In this document: in pieces, positions 46,841-57,500 of the stretch | Position numbering within the stretch: the stretch's first letter is position 1 | How the letters are laid out: every line of letters starts with the position of its first letter | Source of the DNA: Podospora pseudocomata | Lineage: Eukaryota; Ascomycota; Sordariomycetes; Sordariales; Podosporaceae | DNA length: 64,000 nt | NCBI RefSeq assembly: GCF_035222375.1 | Contig: NC_085887.1 | Coordinates: 2,517,501 to 2,581,500, forward strand | Direction of reading: 5' to 3' | Position numbers and translations under genes: made by a program | Notes under the pieces: model-generated | What the model saw: only the letters and a program-made list of their open reading frames with translations | What the model was told of the DNA's origin: nothing | Databases searched by the model: none

Positions 46841-48463
46841 TCATGAGCTGGCGGCCAAGTCCTTCTTGAGGGTACCCTGGTACTGCTTCTTCTCCGCAGG
46901 GGTCTGGAAAGCACCGTGACCGAACTCGGAGGAGGTATCGATCCATTTGAGCTCGACCTTCTCGAGGGCTTTGCGGGAGGTGTGGATGAACATGGACTTG
47001 CGGAGGGTCATGATGCGCTTCTTGGTACCGGGGACGGAACCCTTGACCATGACGAAGTCGTTCTTGATCTCGCCGTAGCGGACGAAGCCACCCATGCTGC
47101 AATCTGTTAGTCTTGAGCTTTTTAAATTTCACCAAAAAGGGGTCAACATACGGAGTGATGGTCTTCTTGGTGACATCGATCTCAGTAGCGGCGTTGTCAT
47201 CAGCATCACCCTTGCCGATGCGGTAAACCTTGTGGTTGACCGAGGTACGGTGGTGGTAACCCATCTGACCGGCACGGGCAACAGTCCACTGGACGTGGGA
47301 GGGATGCCAGGCACCGATACAGGCGACCTTGCGGAGACCCTTGTGAGTCTTGCGGGGAAGCTTCTTGGTGCCCCATCTGGCGGTGACACCGCTGAAACCG
47401 TGACCCTTGGTGACGGCGATAACGTCAATCATCTCGTCCTTCTCGAAGATGGTGTCGATGGAGACGGGCTTCTCGAAGAGGCCGTGGCCGAACTCGACCT
47501 TGTCGGCGACGGAGCCACCGTTGATCTGGATCTCCATGAGGTGGGCCTTCTTCTGCTTGAGGGGGGTCTTGCGGATTTGGGTGTGGGCAAGAACGCGGAC
47601 GACGGTGCAGTACTTCTTGATGCGCTCGAGCTCGCGGGTGATGGAGGCACCGCTGTTCTCGGAGTGCTTCTTGGCGTACTTGGTGAAAGCCTTCTTCTTG
47701 GACTTGTACCAGTTCTTGTAGAAGCGGCGCTTGACCTCATCGGACAAGTGCTCGGCCCAGACGGTGGTGAGGGAGCGGAGACCGCGGGGAGTCTCGATGT
47801 ACTATTTCGTGTGTTAATTCGGCCATCTCTTCTTCTTCCTCAACTGGACAGTAATGACTTACACCAACCAGACCCACAACAATCATCTGTAAAAGATGTT
47901 AGCCATTGACATAAATAGAGCCAAGCGGGCTGTGTTGCGCGTACAGGAGGAGTATCAATGATTGTCACAGCTTCCACCACTTCCTTCTTGTTGGCCTTGG
48001 CACCGGGACGGTCCATGTCGCGGACGATGGTGGTCATGCCGGCCTTGTAGCCCATCGCGGCCGTCAGGTGGACGGGCTTCTTGGCGTCGTCCTTGGGGAA
48101 GCTGTCATGGTGCACAACAGTTAGCTTCCATCTCTTCGGCCGAGGCTGGTGTCTGAGGGGAGAAAGGTTTTCATATTCCACTTACGACTTGACCTTTCCT
48201 CTATGGCGGGCAGCGCGCTTGCGCGGCAGGTAGGCCAAAGAGCCATGGCGAGGGGCCTCGTACTCTGTTCGATGTTGTCAGTCCTCTGTCGCCGTTGGCA
48301 AACATCTCGCCCAGTCCCGATGCCACAATTGCAGTGCTCCAGATCTCCAGAGATGTTGTCGCAGAATTCGCCCATCGTGAAGCCCCGGCCACATCGAGAT
48401 TGGGATCGAGACTGGGGGGATTCGAGGTTCGAAGAGAGGGCGCTACTCACTGCGGTGAGACAT
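46841..48463 (-). CDS. RPL3: 60S ribosomal protein L3 (uL3), 392 aa
   Basis: uL3 is a core 60S protein near the peptidyl-transferase centre. Six exons are visible: 48451-48463, 48186-48264, 47945-48101, 47863-47886 (a 24-nt microexon encoding MIVVGLVG), 47152-47801 and 46841-47096. All phases close to 392 residues, the family's usual fungal length. Conserved parts include [99 protein letters not shown] and [14 protein letters not shown], the stretch containing the His methylated in yeast. The end [11 protein letters not shown] is intact. Introns near the 5' end and the ATG split after four codons are typical of fungal ribosomal protein genes. An AGCCCTAA element lies about 150 bp upstream. 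Confidence 0.98.
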
Positions 48464-49231
48464 GGTTGCTGATGTCCTCGGTTTTACCGTGATGTGAAAT
48501 GGAAAAATCCCCCAGGTCCGAACCACAAGAGCAGAAAAGTCGTCCTGAAATTTGGAGGTAGGTTGAATTTTTGTGTGGAAAATGGAGCTGGGCGCTCGGG
48601 CCAATTGCAGCGGAGCCCTAACTGGCTCAGCCCACTGAGAACTGCTCCTATTCTCAATCGCGCCCCACTCTGTGATGCCCCCAGCAAGGCTTTTCGCTGG
48701 ACGACTGCTCCGAGTGCTGGTCACGTGACCGCCATGCCATGCTCATACGCCATACCAAACTTTGGCTTTTCTCAAATATCAAGCTAAAAGACAGTCACAA
48801 GCTGCCCGTGAAACTCTTTCAAACAAGGAAAATGTTGTGGATAGCAACTAAACTACTGCGACCATGCCTGATCGCCCTGTGAAGCAACGCTTCGAAAGAA
48901 GAGTCCATACATGACAAAACACCAAACCCAACGAACTACTACCCCGAAGATGTTGCCCACCGCCAAATAAAGCTTTTGAAGCTCTCCATTCCTATCCGAT
49001 TCCACATGTACATTCCCAGTTGCGACAATGGCACATGACCCTGCCTCCCCTACACTCCATGCCCCGAACTTACTCTACGAAAACACGAAACCAACCGCTC
49101 CCTCGCCTAACACACGAAAGGAAACAAGCCAAATATGCGTGAGCAAACGCTGGTATAAGACGCACAAAACAGAGCGCCCTCGGTGACAAAGAAAATCAAG
49201 TCGTGACTAGAAAACGGCCGATCGGTTCGTC
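48464..49231. other. Intergenic, RPL3 promoter and SSN6 3' flank
   Basis: About 770 bp between two genes on the same strand. The part next to 48463 is the uL3 promoter and leader; the rest is the 3' flank of the TPR corepressor gene. No gene is supported. Confidence 0.55.
48614..48621. promoter_or_regulatory. Tbf1-like AGCCCTAA element upstream of RPL3
   Basis: AGCCCTAA (TTAGGGCT on the gene strand) lies about 150 bp upstream of the uL3 start. Tbf1, a telobox-binding factor, uses RCCCTAA-type sites in ribosomal protein promoters of several ascomycetes outside Saccharomyces. A single 8-mer can occur by chance. Confidence 0.4.
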
Positions 49232-52137
49232 CTAATTGCTCTCGACCTTTTGGCTCATGATGCCATTGATGCTGGCGCTGGTGGGTGTTCCATTCTTCAT
49301 CTCAGCTGTCGCTGAACTGGGACAAGAAGCAGGCCCGGAGATGATGTCACCCTTTTTATCCTCTTCCTCACTGTCATCGTAGTCCTCATTGACATGCATT
49401 TTTCGGGCGGCGCGCTCGGGCTCATTCGCCGGGGGTGGGTGAGGGGCCGGAGGATGCGAATGCTCTATCCGCCTTTCCTCTTGCACCGGGGGATAGTCTT
49501 TGTGGCTCGGTCCGGGCTGAGGACCAGGTCCATCGTGGATGATGCCCTGCATCGAGGACGGGCCCTGCTGCATTGGGGGCAGATGAGCAGGGACAGAATG
49601 TGACTGGGGATGATGGGCAGCCTCAGATGGGTGATACCCTTCGTTGCCATGACGCTGCTCCTCCGCCCGGCGAATCTCTTCAGCTCGTCTTTGTTCCTCT
49701 ACGCGTCTGTGGTCCTCCATACGCCGCTCGTCGAACCGGTGGGCTTCCGATGAGTTGCGACGATATTCAGGGCGCGGAGGAGTAGAAGGGCGGCGGTGCC
49801 GCAGATCTTCCATGCGTCCGCGCGACTCCTCCGTGGCAGGCTTCTTAGACTCGCGATCATCCTCCCACTCACGCATGCGCTTGGGGCCAACCGAGGGAGG
49901 GCGTGGGTCATGTTGCTCCCGGTGATGGGGACCGTCGAGAGGCATGCCTTGATGAGGAGGATGAGGGACACCAGGCTCAGGACCATTGGGTCCAGCCTGC
50001 TCAGACGGGTGCGGGGGGTAAGGAGGTTGATGCTGGGGATAGGCCGACTTTGGTGAAGGCATACGGTTGTCATGCATGGGGGCCCGGCCGTCATTTCTCG
50101 GGCTATTGGTGCGGTATGGCATGAGAGGATTCGGGGCCCCTCCATTTGGAGGTGCGTTGCTCGGTTGAAGAACGGCGGCGGGTGCGTGTCCTCCATAGTT
50201 CGGGTTTCGCACACGCGGTGGAGGTCCAGCCATCTGGGGAGGAGGCGGCTGTTGTTGCTGGGGAGGGGGAGGAGGCGGGGGAGCTGCGTAGTGACCCGGG
50301 GGAGGCGAAGGACCACGCCTGTGCGGCTCCAGACCTCTGCTTGCCTCCTGGTACGGCCTCGGCTGCTGCTCCTGTCTCGGGCTGGGCGGGCGTTGCATGG
50401 GAGGAGCTTGACCCCGGAATTGCTCGCTTCGGTCGGAAGCATATGGGTTGGGGGGCTGCGGCGGAGGATTGATCTCGGCAACACGGCCAGCCCACGAGTT
50501 GGGACCGCCCGGTCCAGCACCATTGTGCATCGGCTGTGGGGGTTGCGACTGCGGCGGCGGGCCGGAGCCAGCCCACTGAGGACCTGGAGGACCAACTGCA
50601 CCTGCAGCCTGATAAGCTTGTGGGTGAACATCAGTGGGAGTTGGTGCCTGTCCGGGAGGGGCGCCGTTTTGTCCTCCACTTCGCAGGAGTTGCAATCGGC
50701 TCTTGACGTGCGGGTTGTTGGGATCCAACTCGGCAGCACGCTGGTACGCGTCAAGGGCGTCGGCAATCTGGTTGTTACACGATTCATACAGAGTACCCAG
50801 ATCATACCAGACCTCCGAGATGAACGGGTTGAGGCGGATGGCACGCGAATAAGCATCGAGCGCATCTCTATACTGGTTGATCTGGTAGTAAAGCACCCCG
50901 ATGGAACACCAGAAGGTGGGATTTCTCCCATCGCGGTATACGGCCTGCTGGTAGGCTTCGTATGCCTTCGGATACTTTTGCTGCTGCATATAGCACCGGC
51001 CGAGAAGGTACCAGCTCTGTGCATCCGAGTTGTCGGCTGCCACAGATTTCTCCAGGTACTCGATGGCCCTGTCTTGACTGGCAAAGCTTTGGCTTTGGTT
51101 GTGGTGCAGCCAGCCAAGTTGCTGGAGAACCTTGGCGTGGTTGGGATCCCGCTCAAGGACACGGTGATAGGCAGCCTTGGCGTTATCAAACTAGAACAAG
51201 GTCAATATCACTGGCGGGTCAGACGTGATAGAGGCGAAACTCACGTCTTTCTGCTGCTCATGTACGTGTCCAATCTGGAACCAGATGTCTTCCTCTGTCA
51301 ATGGAGCGGGAGGAGAGGTGACGATGTATCTGAAGCACTGCAGTAGATCATGTCAGTATTTGCAAAACGTCGTGGAGAATTCTGATGACCTACATCCAAC
51401 GACTGGGTATATTTCTGCTGTTGTTTGTAGATTATGCCCAGGCGGAAGTAAATCTCATGGGCCTTGTCGAACTGCGGATCCATCGCCATGACTTCGGCAA
51501 ATGCCTCCTCGGCATGCTCCAACGAGCCATATCGATCATAGAGAATACCGATGCCGTACCACAGGCGTGGTTCTTTGGGATTGGGCAATTTCAGCAGGGC
51601 ATTTTGGTAAGCCTGGTATGCCTGTTGAAGGTCGTCCATCATGAGGTAACAATGACCTGTAGAGATAGTTGTCAGTCTTTGTAGCACCGAAACTGACTGT
51701 GTGGGTTGGCGTACCTAAACTGCCCCAGGCCTCGCCATTGTTCCCATCAAGCTTGATGATTGCGTGTAGATATTCCGCCGCCTTGGGGAAGTTCTCCTGC
51801 GTCCTCAGGACAACACTGAGGGCGTTCAAGGCATTGATGGAGTTTGGATTGGCTGTGAGAGCTCTTTCATAGCATGTCATCGCTTCTTCCAGATTTCCCA
51901 TGCGTTCAGCCAAATTACCTGCAGCTTCGTCAGTACTCGTGCGTCGCGTGACAACCAGCCTCAGCAGTGTTGAGTGGACATACCAAGCTGGATCCACACC
52001 ACCTCGTTCATTTGTAACAAGGTCGATGTCTGACGCGATGCCGCAAGAGGGGGAGGCGGGCCGGGAGGTCCAACTGCGCCAGGAGGGGGATGATGGATCC
52101 GCATCTGCATCGGAGGGGAAGGGTGATGATTCGCCAT
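49232..52137 (-). CDS. SSN6: General transcriptional corepressor Ssn6/Cyc8 (TPR), 890 aa
   Basis: Ssn6/Cyc8 pairs with Tup1 to repress many genes in the nucleus (RCM-1 with RCO-1 in Neurospora). Exons are 51984-52137, 51715-51918, 51394-51656, 51245-51337 and 49232-51190; all phases close. Residues about 45-395 form a run of ten TPRs. Units include NLAERMGNLEEAMTCYERAL, SINALNALSVVLRTQENFPK, WYGIGILYDRYGSLEHAEEA, IWFQIGHVHEQQKDFDNAKA, WYLLGRCYMQQQKYPKAYEA and VWYDLGTLYESCNNQIADAL. The N-terminus is Pro/His-rich and starts MANHHPSPPM. The C-terminal half is a long Pro/Gln/Gly-rich disordered region, then a charged helix (RRMEDHRRVEEQRRAEEIRR) and an acidic motif (YDDSEEEDKKG) near the end. Order and length fit orthologs in filamentous fungi. 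No lesion was seen. Confidence 0.95.
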
Positions 52138-53244
52138 GTTGCGTTATAATGTTGTTGTGCTTTGAGGCAGATGGAGATGGGCCACCGGGAAGGTTGGCTG
52201 ATTTGGGAGTTCGATGCACGTGGAAGGGGGTAACAGTGGCGGGCGTTGTCAGGTACCACTACGACCAAAAAACAAGCTTTGGATTAAGCATAGACGCCTC
52301 TTTCCATCAAGCTAGCTACCCAGGGAGTTATGGGTGGCGCCGTTGAGACAGCAAAATACGTGTCGTCGCGCTGACACGAGATGGTGGAGGGAGCTGCTGG
52401 TTTGGGAGTCACGGCGACGGCGGATAGCTCCAAAAGCTGGGCGTCGGCTCGCCAATTTCACTCAGGCGACAGGTAAAGTGGAACAATTGTAAAAGGGAGG
52501 CGCGAGGTCGGGGGTGGTGGTGGTGGTGAAAAACAAGACGTGAAGCAAACGGAGATGATAGAGCGCAACTGGAAGGGATTGGTGGAAGCACTCGGCCCAG
52601 GTCAGTTGAGAGGCCGAAAGGGGGGAAAGAAGGGAAAGAGAACAGAAGCCCGGGAAGAAATCTCGGGATGGGAAGAGTACGACTTGGTTTCGCAGCGGCA
52701 ACTCCCCCAACCCATGCCAAGCCCTGCCCAGAGAAGCGAGTGGAGGGATGGCCCTTTGGCTGTTCCGCTCATGTCTTGCAGCACGAGGGTGGGCAAGTCG
52801 CGCCAGGTTCCCGACAGGTCCCTGGTACCAGCATGCCGAAGCTGTGCTGTGGGAGCCTCTACCCGCCACTTGAAAATTTAGTGCCGCATCGCTAAACAGA
52901 CCAAGGACCACGCCGAAACAGGCATCACTTGTCATCTCTCCAGTTCCAGTTTGGATTTTCCAATTTTGCTCCGATTCCATTCCATCTCTTTTTCTTGTCA
53001 TCGAGGCCCTGGGACGCGGACCAAATAACGAACCACGATAGGTCCAGCTGCGCGATATCGGGAAATAATTTAACAATGGCGACAAACAATCGGCTGTTCT
53101 TTGTTGGATGAAACGGATCACTGAGCGACACAAGATGACAGAACAAGATGGCATTTGGGTCGATGATTTCATGCACGACGCGTGGGCTCGGTCCCGCCGC
53201 TCCAAGGCATCACCAGGTAACGAGCGTTTCATCCCATATTTTCC

Positions 53245-53246
<2 letters not shown>

Positions 53247-53280
<34 letters not shown>
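53247..53280. repeat. GT dinucleotide microsatellite (17 units)
   Basis: Seventeen uninterrupted GT units are read directly in the gene-free region upstream of the corepressor gene. Confidence 0.95.
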
Positions 53281-53281
<1 letters not shown>

Positions 53282-54480
53282 TCGGTGGCGGTGCCTGTCC
53301 AAACAAGTTCTCGTAGGATGTGTGCTGTGTGGTTCCTCAGCCTGACGGCGGCTGATGTGCTTCCCCAGGGCCGCATCACCAAGGGTTCGAGCAGGTACCG
53401 GGTACTTGGTCGGTACGTCGGTGGCCGAACACCAACCTCTCCTCCAGGGGAGGGCGTTTCCGGAGGAAGCGGCTACGCCATTTCGTTTTAGAGAGTGGAT
53501 ACCGCAGAACTGTGGCGACGGTGCAACGAGCCGGCCGGCCCTCCACCATGCGTCCCGCCCGCATCTCAGCAACCAGACAGACAGGGGGGCCCCACACCCA
53601 CTCTCCCGTGCCCACTGTCCACCACCAGTCCACCACAAACCACAGCCAGCCAGCCAGCCAAGAGCAAGCGGCAGCCAGCGAGCCACCAGCCAGCCCGTCA
53701 CCAACGATGCGACGCAGAACCCTATCGCCCCAAATGAGCTGGTCCGCCGTAATTGGAGCTCGATAAATCATCGGAAAATAACTGCGCCTGCCATGCACCG
53801 TGACTGCGAGCCTGTTTCTCGCTTGTACAGGACGGGAGCAATCTCGAGCCGTCAGCTCTTATTATCCCCTCCTCTTGGGGAACACGATCATGCTGTCATT
53901 CTCGCCTCGGTACCTATCCAGCCACACAGTGATAAAGACAGCATGATCGCCGATATATAAATGATTTCCCTGGTCGATGAAACGGCTGGTGAATACGCCG
54001 ATAGACGGGAATATCTATCTCGGAGGATCTTCTGTTCACAAATGCTACCTTGAGGAGAACAGGTTGCAGTTGGCATCTCTCGCTCACCACAGCACCTACA
54101 TTAGACTAAGCAGGCGGCTTGGTCCTGGATGCGATTCAGGCACTCCCAAAAGCCGGCAATAATGTCTTCGTGTAAGGCGTATAGACCTCGGAACTTCAAC
54201 GGTGAGGCGCACCGCAAACCGGCCATTGATGCATCCCGTAGGTGATTTTGATGGAGTTGTGAGCAGCGCCCCTTGGGCGCTTTGGTATTAGAAAGTCTGG
54301 TAGACCGTTGAAATCCTAAAGTTGACAATCAAAAATACCCTTGATGTAGGAATTGAGGCTCGAGTGGGGCATCAACAGGGCGTACCTTTCTTTGTAAACC
54401 TTTTCGGAGTCTTGACAACTCGCACTACCCACGCATAAACTTTCGGAGAGTCAATCTGATCTGATCTCTGCCCAGCAATT

Positions 54481-54511
54481 TTTTATTTTTTTTTTTTTGG
54501 GGGGGGGGGGG
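54481..54511. repeat. T-rich/G homopolymer junction
   Basis: A T run broken by one A passes directly into a run of about thirteen G. It resembles the shorter T8-G9 junction at 20263-20279. Confidence 0.85.
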
Positions 54512-57500
54512 AACCCTTCCAGAAGGAAGAAAAGACGCACATGCCCCGTCCGTGTTTCAGTGTCAGCATGACGCTGAAATCACCGTATGGTCAAACGCCA
54601 TCGACGAAACCCCCAGGCACCCTGCTGAGCGAAGAGAGGCATATACAATTTTGAACTCGAATCTTTGAGTACATTTCCAACTTGGATAGAGGGAAAGCCC
54701 CGACGGAAAGCCGATCACGTCCCCCCTTCTTTCTTCCAAGTTGCCCGAAGGTGGACGCATCGACCGACGGGACCCAAGAAACGGTCATCGGCAGCCCCTT
54801 GCCCCTCTCTGCCCCTCACCGGCTGCGCGCACGTTCCACGGGCAAGAATAGAAGGCAGAAGAGGGTTATGTAAGGTAAGGGCGAGAGGGTGACTCCCGTA
54901 GTGCCAGCCGCTACTGCAGTTTTAGGCAACCCGCACCATGCACATGGGTTGGGCAACATATCATTTAGGTGGCAGTTGAGATGGATGAGCTCTCAGGGTT
55001 ATTTAGGTGTGTCAGGCAGGCAGGCTCGAACCTGCCACCAGCGATTCGCGGGCATCCGGCGTTCTTCCAGTCTCGATCTGGATCTGATCTGAGCTGATCG
55101 ATGGGTTAATGGTGCGAGTTGGAAAGTGGACGCAGCATAAAACGACGTTTCGTTTTGATTCAGTCAACACGCTCCCTCTCCCCCATTATCCTTGTTCTCC
55201 GTACCTAACCCACCTCGTTTCAAGCTCGCTCGAAAGACATAACTACAAGCAATCGTCCCGTTGATGGCATATCAGATCCCAGTTACAGGCAGTAAGAGAT
55301 CTAGTTCCCCGCTACCTAAACAGATATAAGGTACGTCTGACATTGACACAGGCTGTTTCACGTCGATAAGCAAACGGGGCAGTGCCGCATGCCAGCCATC
55401 CTTCAGCCTACATATAACAAGCAGCACCTATCCAACTGCCTGCCGTGCCTCTTTTCGAAGGGAACAGTGCCAAGCCCTCTGGGTTGGGTAATAAGCGGTC
55501 TATTCAACTGGGTCAACTTATCAGGTCCATACTTTTCTGTCTCACCAAGGCACAGCTCGGTCTCGATTGCGGCACTGTCCGACCTCACTGGAATTATTCA
55601 ACAGTGGAAAAATGATCCTAAACGAGACACCTAGGTGAAGCCTGCCCTCCAAAAAAGCAAAAGTCTGGCACACGGTGATTACACAAGAGAGCCTTAACAG
55701 CAGCACGTGTTGGGACCTACCTCTTACAGGAGGACAAGAACTGACGCTGTGATCACCAACTAGAAAGCTGCAACATGCACGAATATGCAGGCCCGGCTCA
55801 ACTCGTAGTGGCATCTTTTCGTTTGCCATTTGCCCGCTACTGTTGCAGAAGAGTCGGATGAGATGTGTGTCCAAAAGCAAAAACAAGAAGCAAAGATGTG
55901 GCTTATCAGCTGTTGGTGAGCCGAGAGAGAGTAACCCGCCGGTCCCTTGGGGTCGATCCCGACACAGCATATTTTGGTGCTGACAGGCTGACACCCGCGG
56001 CTGGACGGGGGTGGAAGCCGGTGTGAAAGGCGGCGGTTGTGCGCAAAGACTGAAGATCTCTTCTGGGATTCGAAGATGGAAGGTCCGATGTGCCCGATTT
56101 GCTGCATTCCCTGGGCTGGGGGGAGGGGGTTGGGATACTTATCTCATTACTCACCTGCCCGCTCGCTCACCGATTTCACCATTCCTCATTCACGACTTTC
56201 CCCCCCGGTTGACGCTCCTGCCGGTGAGGTTGCTCAACTCACCACACACTTTTCTGCAGTGATGGGTGGGTGTGTCTGAGGGTGGGCAGACACCAGGGCA
56301 GAGACAGGGGGGTCCGAATGGATGCAACGGGGAAATGTCTCTCTTGGAACCATCCGCGAGTGTGGGTCGGTGGCACCCCAGCTTTTTCCTTTTCCTCTTC
56401 TCCTGGGCAGGGTCACGCTTTCCATTTTCACGTCTTGCGGAGAATGTTAGGTAAGCGTAATATCGGGCTGGTCTCGAATTACGGGTAGTCTAAACCATTT
56501 GAAGAAATCAACTTGCTTAAATGCGTGATTCTCTTTTGGCCAATTACAGTTATATCACGTGATCTGTAGGTGTACGAGTCGGCACGCGCAGCCAGATCGA
56601 GGGGGGAAAGCTCTAAAAAGAGACAAAGAAACCGTCGAGGGCTACCCGGGGCGGCAGGCTCAAATCATGCCGTGCTCCCTCCACAGAACGGGCGCATACA
56701 TTATGATAGCGTCGTCGTCGTCGGCTTGTGGGACATGACTGTGCACCCCCCCTGCTGTGCCTGTACCGTGGTAGCAATGCTGCAGCTTTTGCTTGCTTGT
56801 TCTTTCCCGTTGCGGTGGCAGCGGAGGCATTATTCTCGGTGGTTTTGTTATTCTTTTGATTTACCATTTTTCGCTTATTATGCAGTGGTATTTATCTTGC
56901 TCACTTTCCTTCTCCCGGTTCGAAGAAACGTCAACGCCAACAACTGCCCTTCTCGCTCGCTTGTTGTCTCCTTTCCCCACCCCCCACCACCACGGGCGGC
57001 GCAGGCTGTGACATGACGATGGCCCGGCATTTTTATATGTATTTATTTTCCAACCTTACCGTATCCGACCAGCCGCCGAACCTGCATTTGACCAAAGGAA
57101 AATGCAGACGCATCATGTGTCAGATGCGTTGGCCTTTTTTCTTTCCATGCAGAGCAGCAGCTTCTGGTTACGCACCTCTCGGTTGGGTCTTGGCGCGCGT
57201 TTTTGCACCATTTCCAGAATCTGTCTCGATCAAAATCGGGTGCCCATGTTGGTTGGGCAGGGGGGTTTTGAAATGAACCACGACCAGAAAGACGCCCCCC
57301 CAGTTTCAACCCATCGAGTGTGGAAAATGAAGGAAGGTTTTGTGCTGTTGATATCGTGGACTGAGTTAACATTTACTAGAAAGGAGGACAGATCACCCTC
57401 GTTTCATTAGTCATGCGGGCGGTGTGCATGCATTAACAACAGAAAACCTTGTGTCATCAATCCCAGCTGCCGAGACTCGGCCCCCCGTTCCTAAGGTTGC

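Noticed and set aside
47094-47909. 271-codon plus-strand frame opposite the uL3 gene
   Set aside because: It is an antisense shadow produced by strong codon bias in a ribosomal protein gene.
49699-51346. Long open frames in other frames across the Ssn6/Cyc8 gene (up to 496 codons)
   Set aside because: They are shadows of the real GC-rich coding exon; the TPR frame explains the region.
54101-54328. Minus-strand 75-codon frame with protein-like end (ALHEDIIAGFWECLNRIQDQ)
   Set aside because: It is short, isolated and without start context or homology that I recognise, so it is not called as a gene.
55000-55080. tRNA-like T-arm (GGCAG-GTTCGAGC-CTGCC) on the minus strand
   Set aside because: The T arm pairs, but no D arm, anticodon arm or complementary acceptor strand lies upstream.
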